Source of the DNA: DATGZX01 sp035296965
GTDB lineage: Bacteria > Planctomycetota > Planctomycetia > Gemmatales > Gemmataceae
DNA: 35,903 bases
Direction of reading: 5' to 3'
NCBI GenBank assembly: GCA_035296965.1
Contig: DATGZX010000116.1
Coordinates: 1-35,903 of the forward strand
The first letter of the stretch is position 1. Every line of letters starts with the position of its first letter. The notes under the pieces were generated by a model. It ran no database searches. It was given only the letters and a program-made list of their open reading frames with translations, and was not told the DNA's origin. Shown in pieces: positions 15,210 to 23,076 of this stretch. The position numbers were made by a program, and so were the translations under genes.

Positions 15210-16415
15210 GTGAAGAACATCTTGCTGGAAGAACTGAGGCGAACACCGCTCGAGCAACAGCGGATCGAGCTGGTGGAGCGCAAGGGAAAAGGACATCCCG
15301 ATTCGATTTGTGACGCAGTTGCCGAGGAGGTATCCCTGGCCCTTTGCCGGGAATACCTGGCTAAGTTCGGGCGCATCTTGCACCACAACACGGATAAGGC
15401 AATGCTCGTGGCCGGGCGGACCCAGCCCCGACTCGGGGGTGGCCAGGTGGTTGAGCCGATGCGTTTAGTTTTGGGCGACCGGGCCGTGACGGAATACGAA
15501 GGAAAACGTATTGAAGTCGGCGAGATTGCCGAACGGAGTATCAAGAAATGGCTCGGGGAAAACCTCCGATTCGTGGACGCGGAACAACATCTGGTTTTCC
15601 AGAACGAATTGAAAGAGGGCTCGCCCGAACTCATGGACATATTCGACAGGGAAGTGATCGGGGCCAACGACACTTCCGCAGCGGTCGGTTATGCGCCGCT
15701 GACCGAAACGGAACGCCTGGTCTTGGCAGCAGAGCAATGGTTGAACTCCCCTGACTTTCAGCGGCAGTTCCCGGAAGCGGGGGAAGACCTGAAGGTAATG
15801 GGCGTTCGCCGGGACCATGAATTGCTGCTGACCGTCGCCCTCGCCTTTGTGGATCGATTTGTTCCCGATCCCCGGAGCTACTTCCGTCGCAAGGAGGAGA
15901 TGCGGCTGGCCCTCACCGAGTATCTAACACCTAAGCTGCACGCCCTGGACAGCGTTGCGGTTCAATTGAACACCTTGGACGATCCCGCTCGTGGGGAACA
16001 GGGGATGTATCTCACCGTCCTGGGCACGTCTGCTGAAGGAGGCGATTGCGGACAGGTGGGGCGAGGGAACCGGGTGAACGGCGTCATGTCGCTGAACCGA
16101 CCCATCAGCACCGAGGCAGCGGCAGGCAAGAACCCGGTGAGCCATGTCGGCAAGATTTACACGTTGCTGACCCACCACATCGCCGGCCAGGTTGTTCAGC
16201 GTGTCCAGGGGATAGTCGAGATTTACGTCTGGCTGTGCAGCCAGATCGGACAGCCGATCAACACTCCTGTAATCGCTGCCGCCCAGGTGATTTTGCAAAA
16301 AGGTGTTGCCCTGCCCGACGTTCAACGCGCCGTCGAAGCGGTCATTGAAGAGGAACTTGCGGAAGTTCACGAGTTTGGGAAGCGTCTGAGCCGTGGCGAA
16401 CTGTCCGTGTGGTGA
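15210..16415 (+). CDS. mat: Archaeal-type S-adenosylmethionine synthetase (methionine adenosyltransferase)
   Basis: Makes S-adenosylmethionine from ATP and methionine in the cytoplasm. The 401 residues match the archaeal class throughout: IELVERKGKGHPDSICDAVA near the start, LGDRAVTEYEGKRIEV, and the diagnostic GGDCGQVGRGNRVNGV, then STEAAAGKNPVSHVGKIY near residues 270-310. The usual bacterial MetK signatures (GAGDQG-type loop and tetra-domain layout) are absent. The start is GTG at 15210, with AGGGG about eight bases before it. It is followed after 19 bases by a membrane methyltransferase-like gene and then by adenosine-specific kinase, so it may supply SAM for a local pathway. The gene is presumably acquired from or shared with archaea; whether the genome also carries metK cannot be seen here. 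Confidence 0.93.
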   Translation: MKNILLEELRRTPLEQQRIELVERKGKGHPDSICDAVAEEVSLALCREYLAKFGRILHHNTDKAMLVAGRTQPRLGGGQVVEPMRLVLGDRAVTEYEGKRIEVGEIAERSIKKWLGENLRFVDAEQHLVFQNELKEGSPELMDIFDREVIGANDTSAAVGYAPLTETERLVLAAEQWLNSPDFQRQFPEAGEDLKVMGVRRDHELLLTVALAFVDRFVPDPRSYFRRKEEMRLALTEYLTPKLHALDSVAVQLNTLDDPARGEQGMYLTVLGTSAEGGDCGQVGRGNRVNGVMSLNRPISTEAAAGKNPVSHVGKIYTLLTHHIAGQVVQRVQGIVEIYVWLCSQIGQPINTPVIAAAQVILQKGVALPDVQRAVEAVIEEELAEVHEFGKRLSRGELSVW

Positions 16416-16434
16416 GCCATCGAAGGAGGTTTCC

Positions 16435-17148
16435 ATGACTTCCCCCAACGACAAGGATCAGCAACCGGAGGGGATCGATAGACGCCGCTTGCTTCTGGTC
16501 TTGGTGATCGTGCCGGTGTACTTGGCGCTGTTCATGTTCTTGCCCGCCGGGACTTGGGCGTGGATGAAGGGCTGGCTCTTCATTTCGGCGTTCCTCGGCG
16601 TCATGGTTGTGGTTGCCTTGTACCTGTGGCGCGTGAATCCGGAAGTGGTGGTCGCCAGGAGCCGTTCTCACAAGGGGACCAAGCGCTGGGACAAAATCCT
16701 GCTGTGGTTCTTCCTCCCGGCCGTGTATGCAATCGTTCCAGTAGCAGCACTGGACGATGGCCGGTTTCAATGCTTTCCCTTGCCCTGGTGGGTCTGCGGG
16801 ATCGGTTATGCTCTGTTCCTTCTCGGAACGGCAATCCTTACCCGGGCGGAAGCAGTGAACAAGTTCTTCGAACCGACCGTCCGCATTCAGACGGACAGAG
16901 GCCACAAGGTGATCGACATCGGCCCTTACGCCATTGTGAGGCATCCCGGTTACGTGGCTGCTCTTTTCTTTATGGCGGGGGTCGCATTGGCCCTGGGTTC
17001 CTTATGGGCGCTGGTACCGGCCGGCCTTTCCTGTGTGTTGCTGATCTTGCGGACGCATTGGGAAGACCAGACCTTGCAAACAGAATTGGCCGGATACAAG
17101 GAGTACACCGAGCGGGTTCGCTACAAGATGATCCCAGGGGTGTGGTGA
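16435..17148 (+). CDS. Isoprenylcysteine carboxyl methyltransferase-like membrane protein
   Basis: Integral membrane protein (237 aa) of the ICMT/PEMT-like superfamily. A perfect AAGGAGG five bases upstream fixes the start at 16435. Membrane segments lie near residues 17-35, 40-60, 90-108, 118-140 and 165-200. The C-terminal signature is clear: HKVIDIGPYAIVRHPGYVA is the SAM-binding GPY-xxRHPxY motif, followed by LRTHWEDQTLQTELAGYKEY with the ED-L---GYxxY motif. In eukaryotes ICMT methylates prenylated cysteines; bacterial relatives methylate small molecules or lipids and are mostly uncharacterised. It lies between a SAM synthetase and an adenosine kinase, so SAM-dependent methylation fits the context well. 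The substrate is unknown. Confidence 0.85.
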   Translation: MTSPNDKDQQPEGIDRRRLLLVLVIVPVYLALFMFLPAGTWAWMKGWLFISAFLGVMVVVALYLWRVNPEVVVARSRSHKGTKRWDKILLWFFLPAVYAIVPVAALDDGRFQCFPLPWWVCGIGYALFLLGTAILTRAEAVNKFFEPTVRIQTDRGHKVIDIGPYAIVRHPGYVAALFFMAGVALALGSLWALVPAGLSCVLLILRTHWEDQTLQTELAGYKEYTERVRYKMIPGVW

Positions 17149-17203
17149 TGTCCCTGGCGGCTAGCAAGCTGGCAATTCAGGGAGATTACAGAGAGAGTTC
17201 GAC

Positions 17204-17689
17204 ATGCAACTTATCACGGTAAAAATTGACAAGCCCGAAGATACCAACTTCATCCTGGGCCAGAGTCACTTCATCAAATCGGTCGAGGACATCCACGAAG
17301 CCCTGGTTGCCGCCGTGCCGGGTATCAAGTTCGGGCTGGCGTTCTGCGAGGCGTCCGGCAAATGCCTGGTGCGCTGGTCCGGCACTGATCCTGTCTTGGT
17401 TGAACTGGCCAAGAAGAACGCCACAGCTCTCGCTGCCGGGCATTCCTTCATCGTCTTCCTGGGCGACGGCTTCTACCCCCTGAACGTCCTGAACACATTG
17501 AAGATGGTGCCGGAGGTGTGTCGCCTCTTCTGCGCCACCGCCAATCCCACGGTGGTCATCCTGGCCGAAACGGAACAAGGCCGCGGCATCCTGGGCGTGG
17601 TGGACGGCTTCTCCCCGAAGGGCGTCGAGGACGAGGGCCAGATCAAGTGGCGGAAAGACTTTCTGCGACAGATTGGGTACAAGCTATGA
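17204..17689 (+). CDS. Adenosine-specific kinase (DUF355 family)
   Basis: Full-length (161 aa) member of the adenosine-specific kinase family, known mainly from archaea and thermophilic bacteria, thought to phosphorylate adenosine to AMP. Characteristic blocks are DTNFILGQSHFIKSVEDIHE (residues about 13-32), GIKFGLAFCEASG, KNATALAAGHSFIVFLGDG, NVLNTLKMVPEVCRLFCATAN and GRGILGVVDGFSPKGVE. It stands 55 bases after the methyltransferase-like gene with only a weak GAGAG ribosome site. Adenosine is a product of S-adenosylhomocysteine hydrolysis, so its place behind SAM synthetase and a methyltransferase suggests removal of a by-product of methylation. It converges with the membrane protein gene ending at 17723. 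Confidence 0.88.
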   Translation: MQLITVKIDKPEDTNFILGQSHFIKSVEDIHEALVAAVPGIKFGLAFCEASGKCLVRWSGTDPVLVELAKKNATALAAGHSFIVFLGDGFYPLNVLNTLKMVPEVCRLFCATANPTVVILAETEQGRGILGVVDGFSPKGVEDEGQIKWRKDFLRQIGYKL

Positions 17690-17722
17690 CCGGCGGCAAG
17701 TCGATCCTCAGATCCAGACAAG

Positions 17723-18097
17723 TCAACCTACGGACCTGGGCCTACTGACAAAACCACTCACGACGAAGAGAATGCCTGACAAAAGCATCAGGTAGAAGAC
17801 CATTAGCTTCAAGAATCCACCGGTCGCCCAAAACTCTACCGCCAAGAAAAGAAGCATCCCGCCAGTGGAGATGGCCCCACCGATGACCTGCCAGCGCCAG
17901 GCGACCACCAGTCCGAAGCACGTGGTCAGAAATAGAGTCATCTGGATCGCCTCCAGCGGCGACAGCTTGAACGGATTGAACCCGCCCTCGCCAACAAAGA
18001 TCACCAGGACGAGGCCAACCAGGACGACACCGAGCAGCCGGGCAGTCCAACGCAATCCCACTTTCAGAGCCGATGGTGACACGTGAACAAAAGGCAT
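17723..18097 (-). CDS. Four-helix membrane protein of unknown function
   Basis: A 124-residue integral membrane protein. Hydrophobic segments lie near residues 17-35 (LLGVVLVGLVLVIFVG), 45-65, 70-88 (VIGGAISTGGMLLFLAVEF) and 95-115 (LMVFYLMLLSGILFVVSGF). The GEGGFNPFKLSPLEAIQM loop between the first two helices, with the preceding FVGEGG, is reminiscent of the DUF7670 group of small bacterial membrane proteins; I hold that name loosely. I chose ATG 18097 because the longer frame begins within the hairpin region behind the TerB-like gene; there is no strong ribosome site at either position. No function is suggested by the context. Confidence 0.6.
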   Translation of the reverse strand: MPFVHVSPSALKVGLRWTARLLGVVLVGLVLVIFVGEGGFNPFKLSPLEAIQMTLFLTTCFGLVVAWRWQVIGGAISTGGMLLFLAVEFWATGGFLKLMVFYLMLLSGILFVVSGFVSRPRSVG

Positions 18098-18137
18098 GGC
18101 TTGACTCTTTGACTTGGAAGTAACGGTTCGCGAAAGA

Positions 18138-18158
18138 GCAAGGCGCAAGCCGCCTTGC
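18138..18158 (-). terminator. Hairpin behind the TerB-like gene
   Basis: Arms GCAAGGCG (18138-18145) and CGCCTTGC (18151-18158) with a five-base loop start immediately after the TAG of the gene at 18159. On the minus strand the stem is followed by TCTTTC, a short T-rich tail, which makes an intrinsic terminator plausible. Confidence 0.45.
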
Positions 18159-18563
18159 CTACCCTCCGCATGTGCGCTGCTCTGGCCCCTCTTTCATGCA
18201 CTGGTTGAACAGCGCCTCGAACTCGTGGCTGACCTGTTTGGCTTCGCCTTTGAGTTCGTGCAAGAACTTGCGCTCTTCATCATCTATCTTGCCGTCGGCG
18301 CAGATCATCCGTCGCAACCAGGCAGTTTCCTCCGAGTTGATCCTGCCATGCGCCAAGATGTGGTCCTTGATCGCCTGATAAAAAAACTTCTCGAAGGCCG
18401 GCGTGCGATGCTGCACGCGCTTGTGCAGCTCGACAAGGAAGTCAGCCGTCTGGCGGTCGATCTTACCCCCGGCGTACACCCGCCTGCGGAGCACTTCCAG
18501 CTCCTCACCTTCGACCTTGCCGATAGCCAATATGTCTTGTTCAATATGTCGCAATTCCACCAT
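18159..18563 (-). CDS. TerB-like helical protein
   Basis: Acidic, all-helical protein of 134 residues. It contains two related segments: YAGGKIDRQTADFLVELHKRV (residues about 30-50) and CADGKIDDEERKFLHELK (about 88-105). The pattern ADGKIDxEExxFLxxL is the hallmark of TerB/DjlA-like helical repeats, which use acidic residues for metal or partner binding. Similar proteins have been linked with tellurite resistance and with phage or stress defence, but single TerB-like proteins are often of unknown role. The ATG at 18563 has GGGAG nine bases upstream. It follows the 100-residue gene by 45 bases, so the two may be co-transcribed. No other ter genes are present. Confidence 0.55.
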   Translation of the reverse strand: MVELRHIEQDILAIGKVEGEELEVLRRRVYAGGKIDRQTADFLVELHKRVQHRTPAFEKFFYQAIKDHILAHGRINSEETAWLRRMICADGKIDDEERKFLHELKGEAKQVSHEFEALFNQCMKEGPEQRTCGG

Positions 18564-18608
18564 GACTCTAATCTCCCTGTTAAGGCCCAGCCCAACAGAC
18601 GTTGATCG

Positions 18609-18911
18609 TCACCTGTAGTAGATCGAGATGCTTTCGATCTGTTCGCCCAGGTGCCGGTCCAGGTAGCCGATGAAGGCATCCATCATCTGCCACTCGTGAT
18701 CCTTCACCTTGGTGTGGATTTCCGCTACCAACAGCCCGCCCGCCGCTTGGTCCCACTGAATCCAGCCGGGGTACTTGACGTGCTTCCAGCGCCCCTCCCG
18801 CTCCCGGTGGAACGTCGTGTGTGGGCCACGGAGGTTGCGCTCCGTGCTCTTCAGCATGGTTTTCAATTTGGAGTTGGTTTCCGGTTTCGGAACGACCTGC
18901 AAGATTTTCAT
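18609..18911 (-). CDS. Hypothetical protein (100 aa)
   Basis: Not recognised. The start at 18911 is well supported by GAGGGG six bases before it. The frame continues upstream but there has low-quality, Arg/Thr-rich composition. The protein is basic at its N-terminal half (KLKTMLKSTERNL) and contains aromatic-rich segments (HVKYPGWIQWDQAAGG, then DHEWQMMDAFIGYLDRHL), giving an alpha/beta impression: strand LLVAEIHTK, a helix of about 18 residues, and a final strand ESISIYYR. There is no signal peptide, membrane segment or cysteine. The layout resembles small ferredoxin-like folds, but this is only an impression. Confidence 0.6.
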   Translation of the reverse strand: MKILQVVPKPETNSKLKTMLKSTERNLRGPHTTFHREREGRWKHVKYPGWIQWDQAAGGLLVAEIHTKVKDHEWQMMDAFIGYLDRHLGEQIESISIYYR

Positions 18912-19439
18912 GGCTGCCCCTCGTTCATGTAACTGGACCCTGGTCCTTGTCGAAGCGCGGCGGCATACCCCCGTGTCCGACGCCGTTGCGATTAATGTCG
19001 ATCTACGCCGTCTGGCGTAAGTTGCTGGCGCTTTTGCTGTTTCACGTGTACGACAACCCACTGGGCAAGACTTGTGCCGGAAACCAAACTGTGCTGGCTT
19101 CGTGCGGTGCAATGATCCAGAAGCCGTTATTTCAAAGTTGGTTATGACTGGGGAAACGTCCAAGAAATACGCCCAGATCGACGGGCTTGATGGACGACGC
19201 GCCAGGAGCATGTCCCGAAGTCTCGATGGCGTGCCAAGACCGCACACTCGAATCTGCACGAGCATGAATTGGGCTGCTAGAGTACCGCAGGCGGTCGCCC
19301 GCTATGGGGCGACCGAATAGCACGCCGGTGGCGGTCGGCCGGTTCGCATGCCGAAGAGGTCTGGCCAGACGTTCTCCGGCGGCACCGGCGGCAAGGTAGG
19401 TCAGAGTTCGCCTCCAGACCTTTGCCCACATCAGCCGCT
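18912..19439. other. Gene-free stretch
   Basis: No supported gene, RNA or strong repeat over about 530 bases. Open frames here are short and unlike known proteins. It separates the promoter side of the 100-residue gene from the 3' end of csrA and may hold decayed sequence. Confidence 0.4.
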
Positions 19440-19652
19440 TTAGGCAAATTCCGCTTCCGGCGTAGGATCGAGTTGACCGTCGCGGCCCTCTGCTGGCTCC
19501 TGCCAGCAGGCGAGCTCCTCGCGGAGAATCCGGATATGAGCCGGGGCGTCAATGCCCACGCGGACGCGGTTTCCCTGTACTTCCAGCACGGTCACGGTGA
19601 CGCCGCTGCCAATGACGAGCTTCTCGCCGGGCTTCCTGCTTAGAACCAGCAT
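19440..19652 (-). CDS. csrA: Carbon storage regulator CsrA
   Basis: RNA-binding translational regulator that binds GGA motifs in mRNA leaders as a dimer. MLVLSRKPGEKLVIG at the start and VTVTVLEVQGNRVRVGIDAP, then IRILREEL, match CsrA from end to end; the critical Leu4 and the Arg of REE are kept. The extra 20 residues after the core (CWQEPAEGRDG and on) are a variable tail. AAGGAGG lies six bases upstream of the ATG at 19652, an unusually strong site. No flagellar or FliW gene is nearby, in contrast with many species, so its partner and regulon are not revealed by the context. Confidence 0.95.
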   Translation of the reverse strand: MLVLSRKPGEKLVIGSGVTVTVLEVQGNRVRVGIDAPAHIRILREELACWQEPAEGRDGQLDPTPEAEFA

Positions 19653-20158
19653 GTCACTCCTCCTTGAAACGGTAATGGGTCATATCCGTTTGCGGACGGT
19701 TTGCAGGGAGAACGCAAAGTACGTGCCAAGGCCCGCCTTTGCTTTCGATTGACTACAGCAGGCCCGATTCTTGAGAACTCTGGGAATTTGGGTTAACTGT
19801 CTAAAGACGTCGGCTGTGCAGCTTCGCTCCGGTGTGTGCGTTTCTGGCAAGCAACAAAGTACCAAAGCGCAGAGCCGCCAGCCCCCTTCCCGGCAGCGAA
19901 ACAGACTGCTTGACATGACTTCGACCCATGCAGTTCAGGATCGATCCTTGACCTCGAGACTGATTTGGAAGCCGGCCAGGGCACGTCTTGGCAGCCGCGA
20001 GGCTATTGTTTGGCGAAGCATTTGAACGCAGCAATGTGATTTCGGCGAGCGTGTTGGGGCCGCAGAAAACGTTGACGCTATCGTCTCCTTGCCATAGAGT
20101 GGTCTGACAGGAATCGACCGTTTTTGAGGGATTGTCAAGGACGGCTGATGTCACCTCC
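19653..20158. other. Gene-free stretch between csrA and tRNA-Phe
   Basis: Roughly 500 bases without a gene I can support. It contains the upstream region of csrA (minus) and of tRNA-Phe (plus). I saw no strong hairpins or repeats and no clear small RNA. Confidence 0.4.
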
Positions 20159-20231
20159 GGTGAGGTAGCTCAGCTGGTAGAGCGGAGCCCTGAAAAGGCT
20201 TAGGTCGCCGGTTCAATCCCGGCCCTCACCA
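20159..20231 (+). tRNA. tRNA-Phe (anticodon GAA)
   Basis: A 73-base cloverleaf. The acceptor GGTGAGG (20159-20165) pairs with CCTCACC (20224-20230), with discriminator A. The D-arm is GCTC-AGCTGGTA-GAGC. The anticodon stem GAGCC/GGCTT encloses loop CTGAAAA, giving GAA. The T-arm is GCCGG-TTCAATC-CCGGC. CCA is not encoded, and a TTTTT run follows directly, which could help end the transcript. Confidence 0.95.
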
Positions 20232-20308
20232 TTTTTATAGCTTTCTGGTTCAGGGTAAGGTTGAGACCTGAGAATCTCTCTCTTCCGCCGCGGTCCGCGG
20301 ACGTCTCC

Positions 20309-21745
20309 TCACGCGAGCAGTTCACGCACCACGTTGCCGTGCACATCGGTAAGTCGGAAATCGCGCCCCGCATAGCGATAGGTCAAGCGCTCGTGATCGA
20401 ACCCGAGCAAGTGCAGGATCGTCGCATGCAAATCGTGAACGTGTACCTTCTTTTCGACGGCGGCAAAACCGAATTCGTCGGTCGCCCCGTGGACGTAGCC
20501 GCCACGAACGCCGCCGCCGGCTAGCCACATGCTGAAGCCGTAATGGTTGTGATCGCGGCCGCTTAGTTGGGGTAGCTCGGCAACCGGCGTCCTGCCGAAT
20601 TCACCACCCCAGATCACCAGCGTTGAATCCAGCAAGCCGCGCTGCTTGAGATCTTGCAGGAACGCGGCGATGGGCTGATCCCACTCTTGTGCCAGCCTCC
20701 GGTGCTCTTTTTCGATGTTGTCGTGATTGTCCCACGGCTGGCCGGCCCCACTCCAGACCTGGATGCAACGAACGCCTCGTTCGAGCAGGCGGCGCGTGAT
20801 GAGGAGTTGCCGTCCAGGCGTGCCCGAGCCATAGGCATCGCGCATGGCCGGCGGCTCCTTGCCGATATCGAAGGCATTGGCCGCCTCGGACTGCATGCGA
20901 TAGGCCAGCTCAAACGATTGAATGCGGGCTTCGAGCTGAGCGTCGCGCTGCCGCAACTCGAGGTGGCGTTCGTTGAGCCGTTGCACAAGGTCCAACTGTT
21001 TCCGCTGCTCGGCCGGCGACTGATTATTGTTGCGAATGTTCTCGATTAACTTCTGGATGTCGGTGTGCTGCGAGTTGATGTAGGTGCCCTGGTAGGCGCC
21101 CGGGAGAAAAGCCGACCGCCAGTTCTGCGTGGCGACGATCGGGTAGCCGCCGGGACACATGGCAATGAACCCCGGCAGGTTCTGATTCTCGGAGCCAAGG
21201 CCATAAGTAATCCACGCGCCCATGCTGGGCCTCGGCAGCCGGCTGTCGCCGCAGTTCATGAGCATCAGCGACGGTTCATGATTCGGAACATCCGCGTGCA
21301 TGGAGCGGATGACGGCGATGTCGTCGATCGACTCGGCGGTACGTGCGAAAAGCTCACTGACTTCGATGCCGCTGCGACCGTAGCGCTTGAACTTGTACGG
21401 CGAACGCAGGGCTGCGCCCGTCTTGCGTTCGGTGCGCAGATTGGTTCGCGGCAACGGCTTGCCGTGGTACTTATCCAGGAGGGGCTTGGGATCGAAAGTA
21501 TCGACATGCGATGGGCCGCCGTTCATGAACAGGTGCACGACCTGCTTGGCCTTTGCCGGGAAGTGCGGCTTCTTGTGTGCCAGGGGGTTCAAGTCGGTGG
21601 ACGCGGCTTGGGCGGCCGAACCCAGCAATCCTTCGCCGGCAAGAAGTCCGGTCAAACCGAGCATGCCGAACCCCATACCGCTGCGGCGCAGCAGTTGCCG
21701 GCGCGTGAGCAAGAGGTCTTCGATCTTTGGGTCGTTTTGCGACAT
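20309..21745 (-). CDS. DUF1501 family protein, Tat-exported
   Basis: A 478-residue member of the DUF1501 family, related to the alkaline-phosphatase/sulfatase superfamily and very abundant in planctomycetes. The N-terminus has a twin-arginine signal (LLTRRQLLRRSGMGFGMLGLTGLLAG, residues about 12-37), so it is exported folded. Other family marks are VVHLFMNGGPSHVDTFDPKP near 68-87, NHEPSLMLMNCGD, LVIWGGEFGRTPV and GRDHNHYGFSMWLAGGG near the C-terminus, where the metal- or substrate-binding residues are expected. Usually such genes pair with a DUF1549/DUF1553 cytochrome-like gene; here none is present on either side, so this copy is solitary. Its enzymatic role is undefined. Confidence 0.93.
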   Translation of the reverse strand: MSQNDPKIEDLLLTRRQLLRRSGMGFGMLGLTGLLAGEGLLGSAAQAASTDLNPLAHKKPHFPAKAKQVVHLFMNGGPSHVDTFDPKPLLDKYHGKPLPRTNLRTERKTGAALRSPYKFKRYGRSGIEVSELFARTAESIDDIAVIRSMHADVPNHEPSLMLMNCGDSRLPRPSMGAWITYGLGSENQNLPGFIAMCPGGYPIVATQNWRSAFLPGAYQGTYINSQHTDIQKLIENIRNNNQSPAEQRKQLDLVQRLNERHLELRQRDAQLEARIQSFELAYRMQSEAANAFDIGKEPPAMRDAYGSGTPGRQLLITRRLLERGVRCIQVWSGAGQPWDNHDNIEKEHRRLAQEWDQPIAAFLQDLKQRGLLDSTLVIWGGEFGRTPVAELPQLSGRDHNHYGFSMWLAGGGVRGGYVHGATDEFGFAAVEKKVHVHDLHATILHLLGFDHERLTYRYAGRDFRLTDVHGNVVRELLA

Positions 21746-21982
21746 CGGCTGGCAGTCTTAAAGGCGGGTTTGTGGAAGCGGGGCCGGCGAGGGTTTCTGG
21801 CTGCCGCAGGAGTGCGGTTACGTCATGCCTTCATGCTGAACGCTTTCGTGCCTCCTGTCAAGGCACCCGTTCGCCGATTGCGCTTCTCGTACGATTCCCA
21901 TCCGGATAGCCATTGGGCACGTCTCTACGGCCTCTCTTTGATTCTCTCTCTGCTCGCCTCTCGGGCGAAGTATTAGGGCACG

Positions 21983-22015
21983 AATAGGACGCAAATAGGA
22001 CGCAAATAGGACGCA
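21983..22015. repeat. Three perfect copies of an 11-bp tandem repeat
   Basis: AATAGGACGCA occurs three times head to tail at 21983, 21994 and 22005, without mismatch. The unit length of about one helical turn would place each copy on the same face of the DNA. Confidence 0.85.
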
Positions 22016-22510
22016 TCCGCACGCTCACGACTGCCACCAGGGTGTCGTCGACTCGGTCATCGAATAGCACCTTGATCCCCACAATGTGATAAGCTTCGAC
22101 TTCGTCAAGATCCGAGCATGGCCCGTCGGCGCCGGTGAGAATCAGGCGTCGCCGCTCCCAGGACGGGCCGGTTTCATTCGCGCAACAAAATCGCCCTGGA
22201 TAACCCGAGCGCGAGGAGGCAGGAACCGCGCCCAAATGCCATGCTCAGCAGTAGAACTGCTATGCCCTAGGTTGTTGTGCCTGGGTTAACCCAGGGCTGA
22301 CTGAAACGACGGATCACCAGGAGGAGCGGCAGGTGAGGACGCCGACGATCTCGATAGCTCGATTCTAGATCCAGCCAAGCACGACAGGAAGGGCGGTCAA
22401 TGAAGTTTGTCCCACCAAAATCGACCCGGTAACAGGATAAATGCCGGCGCTGGGACAGTTTCCCCCCGATTTATAGATTTGGTGGCACGCGTAAGGATTG
22501 CGAACGCCCT

Positions 22511-22537
22511 GTAGCACAAGCTGTCAGCTTGTGCTAC
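22511..22537. repeat. Perfect 27-bp palindrome, REP-like
   Basis: Arms GTAGCACAAGCTG (22511-22523) and CAGCTTGTGCTAC (22525-22537) around one central T. The core CAAGCTG-N-CAGCTTG is the same as in the palindrome at 5010-5030. It lies in non-coding DNA and has no T-run after it. Confidence 0.8.
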
Positions 22538-22670
22538 CGCCGAGCCAGCAAATGACTCTACGCGTTCGCAGCATGGCATCTGATCCTACCTTGCTACAAA
22601 CGAGGGGGGCGCGCTTAGCCAGCGCGTGCAGGTTGCCTGCGGATGAGCTTGGAAGCGAGCGAAGAAAGTC

Positions 22671-22700
22671 GTCCCTGCCCGTAGCAGCACGGGCAGGGAC
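22671..22700 (-). terminator. Intrinsic terminator of the RRM-protein gene
   Basis: Perfect 12-bp inverted repeat GTCCCTGCCCGT (22671-22682) / ACGGGCAGGGAC (22689-22700) with a six-base loop, 16 bases behind the stop codon of the minus-strand gene at 22717. On that strand it is followed by the T-rich tail TTTCTTC. Confidence 0.75.
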
Positions 22701-22716
22701 GCCGCTTTCGTTTCGA

Positions 22717-23076
22717 TTAATACCGACGGCCACCGCCGCCGCCACCGCCGTATCCACCACGGCCGCCACCGCCGCCACCACCGCCACCGCCACGGCCGCC
22801 GCCAAAGCCGCCACGGCCGCCGCCTTCCGGCCGCGGCCGAGCTTCGTTGACGGTCAAGCTTCGGCCGTCAACTTCCTGGCCGTTCAATGCTGCAATGGCC
22901 GCCTGCGCCTCAGCGTCGCTGCCCATCTCTACAAAACCGAATCCTTTCGATCTTCCCGTGTCCCGGTCCATAATGACCTGAGCGGACTGCACGGTGCCGT
23001 GCGGCTCGAACATCTGTGCGAGCGTGCTGTCGGTCACCCCATACGTCAGATTGCCGACGTATAACTTCTTGCCCAT
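22717..23076 (-). CDS. RRM-type RNA-binding protein with glycine-rich tail
   Basis: Small (119 aa) RNA-binding protein. One RNA-recognition motif covers residues 1-80, with RNP2 LYVGNL (5-10) and RNP1 KGFGFVEM (about 44-51), the aromatic residues for RNA stacking being present. The last 35 residues are nearly all Gly with interspersed Arg, Phe and Tyr (RGG-like), as in cyanobacterial Rbp and plant glycine-rich proteins, which respond to cold and protect or remodel mRNA. AGGAGG five bases before the ATG is a strong site. A well-formed terminator follows. The low-complexity Gly tail is encoded by imperfect GGC/CCG-type repeats, prone to length variation. RNA targets are unknown. Confidence 0.95.
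   Translation of the reverse strand: MGKKLYVGNLTYGVTDSTLAQMFEPHGTVQSAQVIMDRDTGRSKGFGFVEMGSDAEAQAAIAALNGQEVDGRSLTVNEARPRPEGGGRGGFGGGRGGGGGGGGGGRGGYGGGGGGGRRY

Larger units (their letters stand above)
21746..22670. other. Long gene-poor region with repeats
   Basis: Over 900 bases with no gene I can support. It contains the three-unit 11-bp tandem repeat at 21983-22015 and the 27-bp palindrome at 22511-22537. Two short inverted repeats overlap: TGTCCCA (22408-22414) with TGGGACA (22451-22457), and CCACCAAA (22412-22419) with TTTGGTGG (22478-22485). A minus-strand frame near 22010-22130 (LDEVEAYHIVGIKVLFDD) looks protein-like but has no clear start or family and may be a gene relic. Confidence 0.4.

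Noticed and set aside
21065..21976. Plus-strand open frame of about 300 codons over the DUF1501 gene
   Set aside because: Antisense to a well-defined DUF1501 coding sequence. The translation is Arg/Gly/Val-rich without motifs.
21858..22235. Minus-strand frame of 125 codons in the gene-poor region
   Set aside because: Part of it looks protein-like (LDEVEAYHIVGIKVLFDD), but the frame crosses the 11-bp tandem repeat, has no ribosome site and matches no family; noted only as a possible relic.
22717..22830. Dense GGC/CCG repeat as a possible regulatory microsatellite
   Set aside because: It is fully explained as the codons of the glycine-rich tail of the RRM protein.
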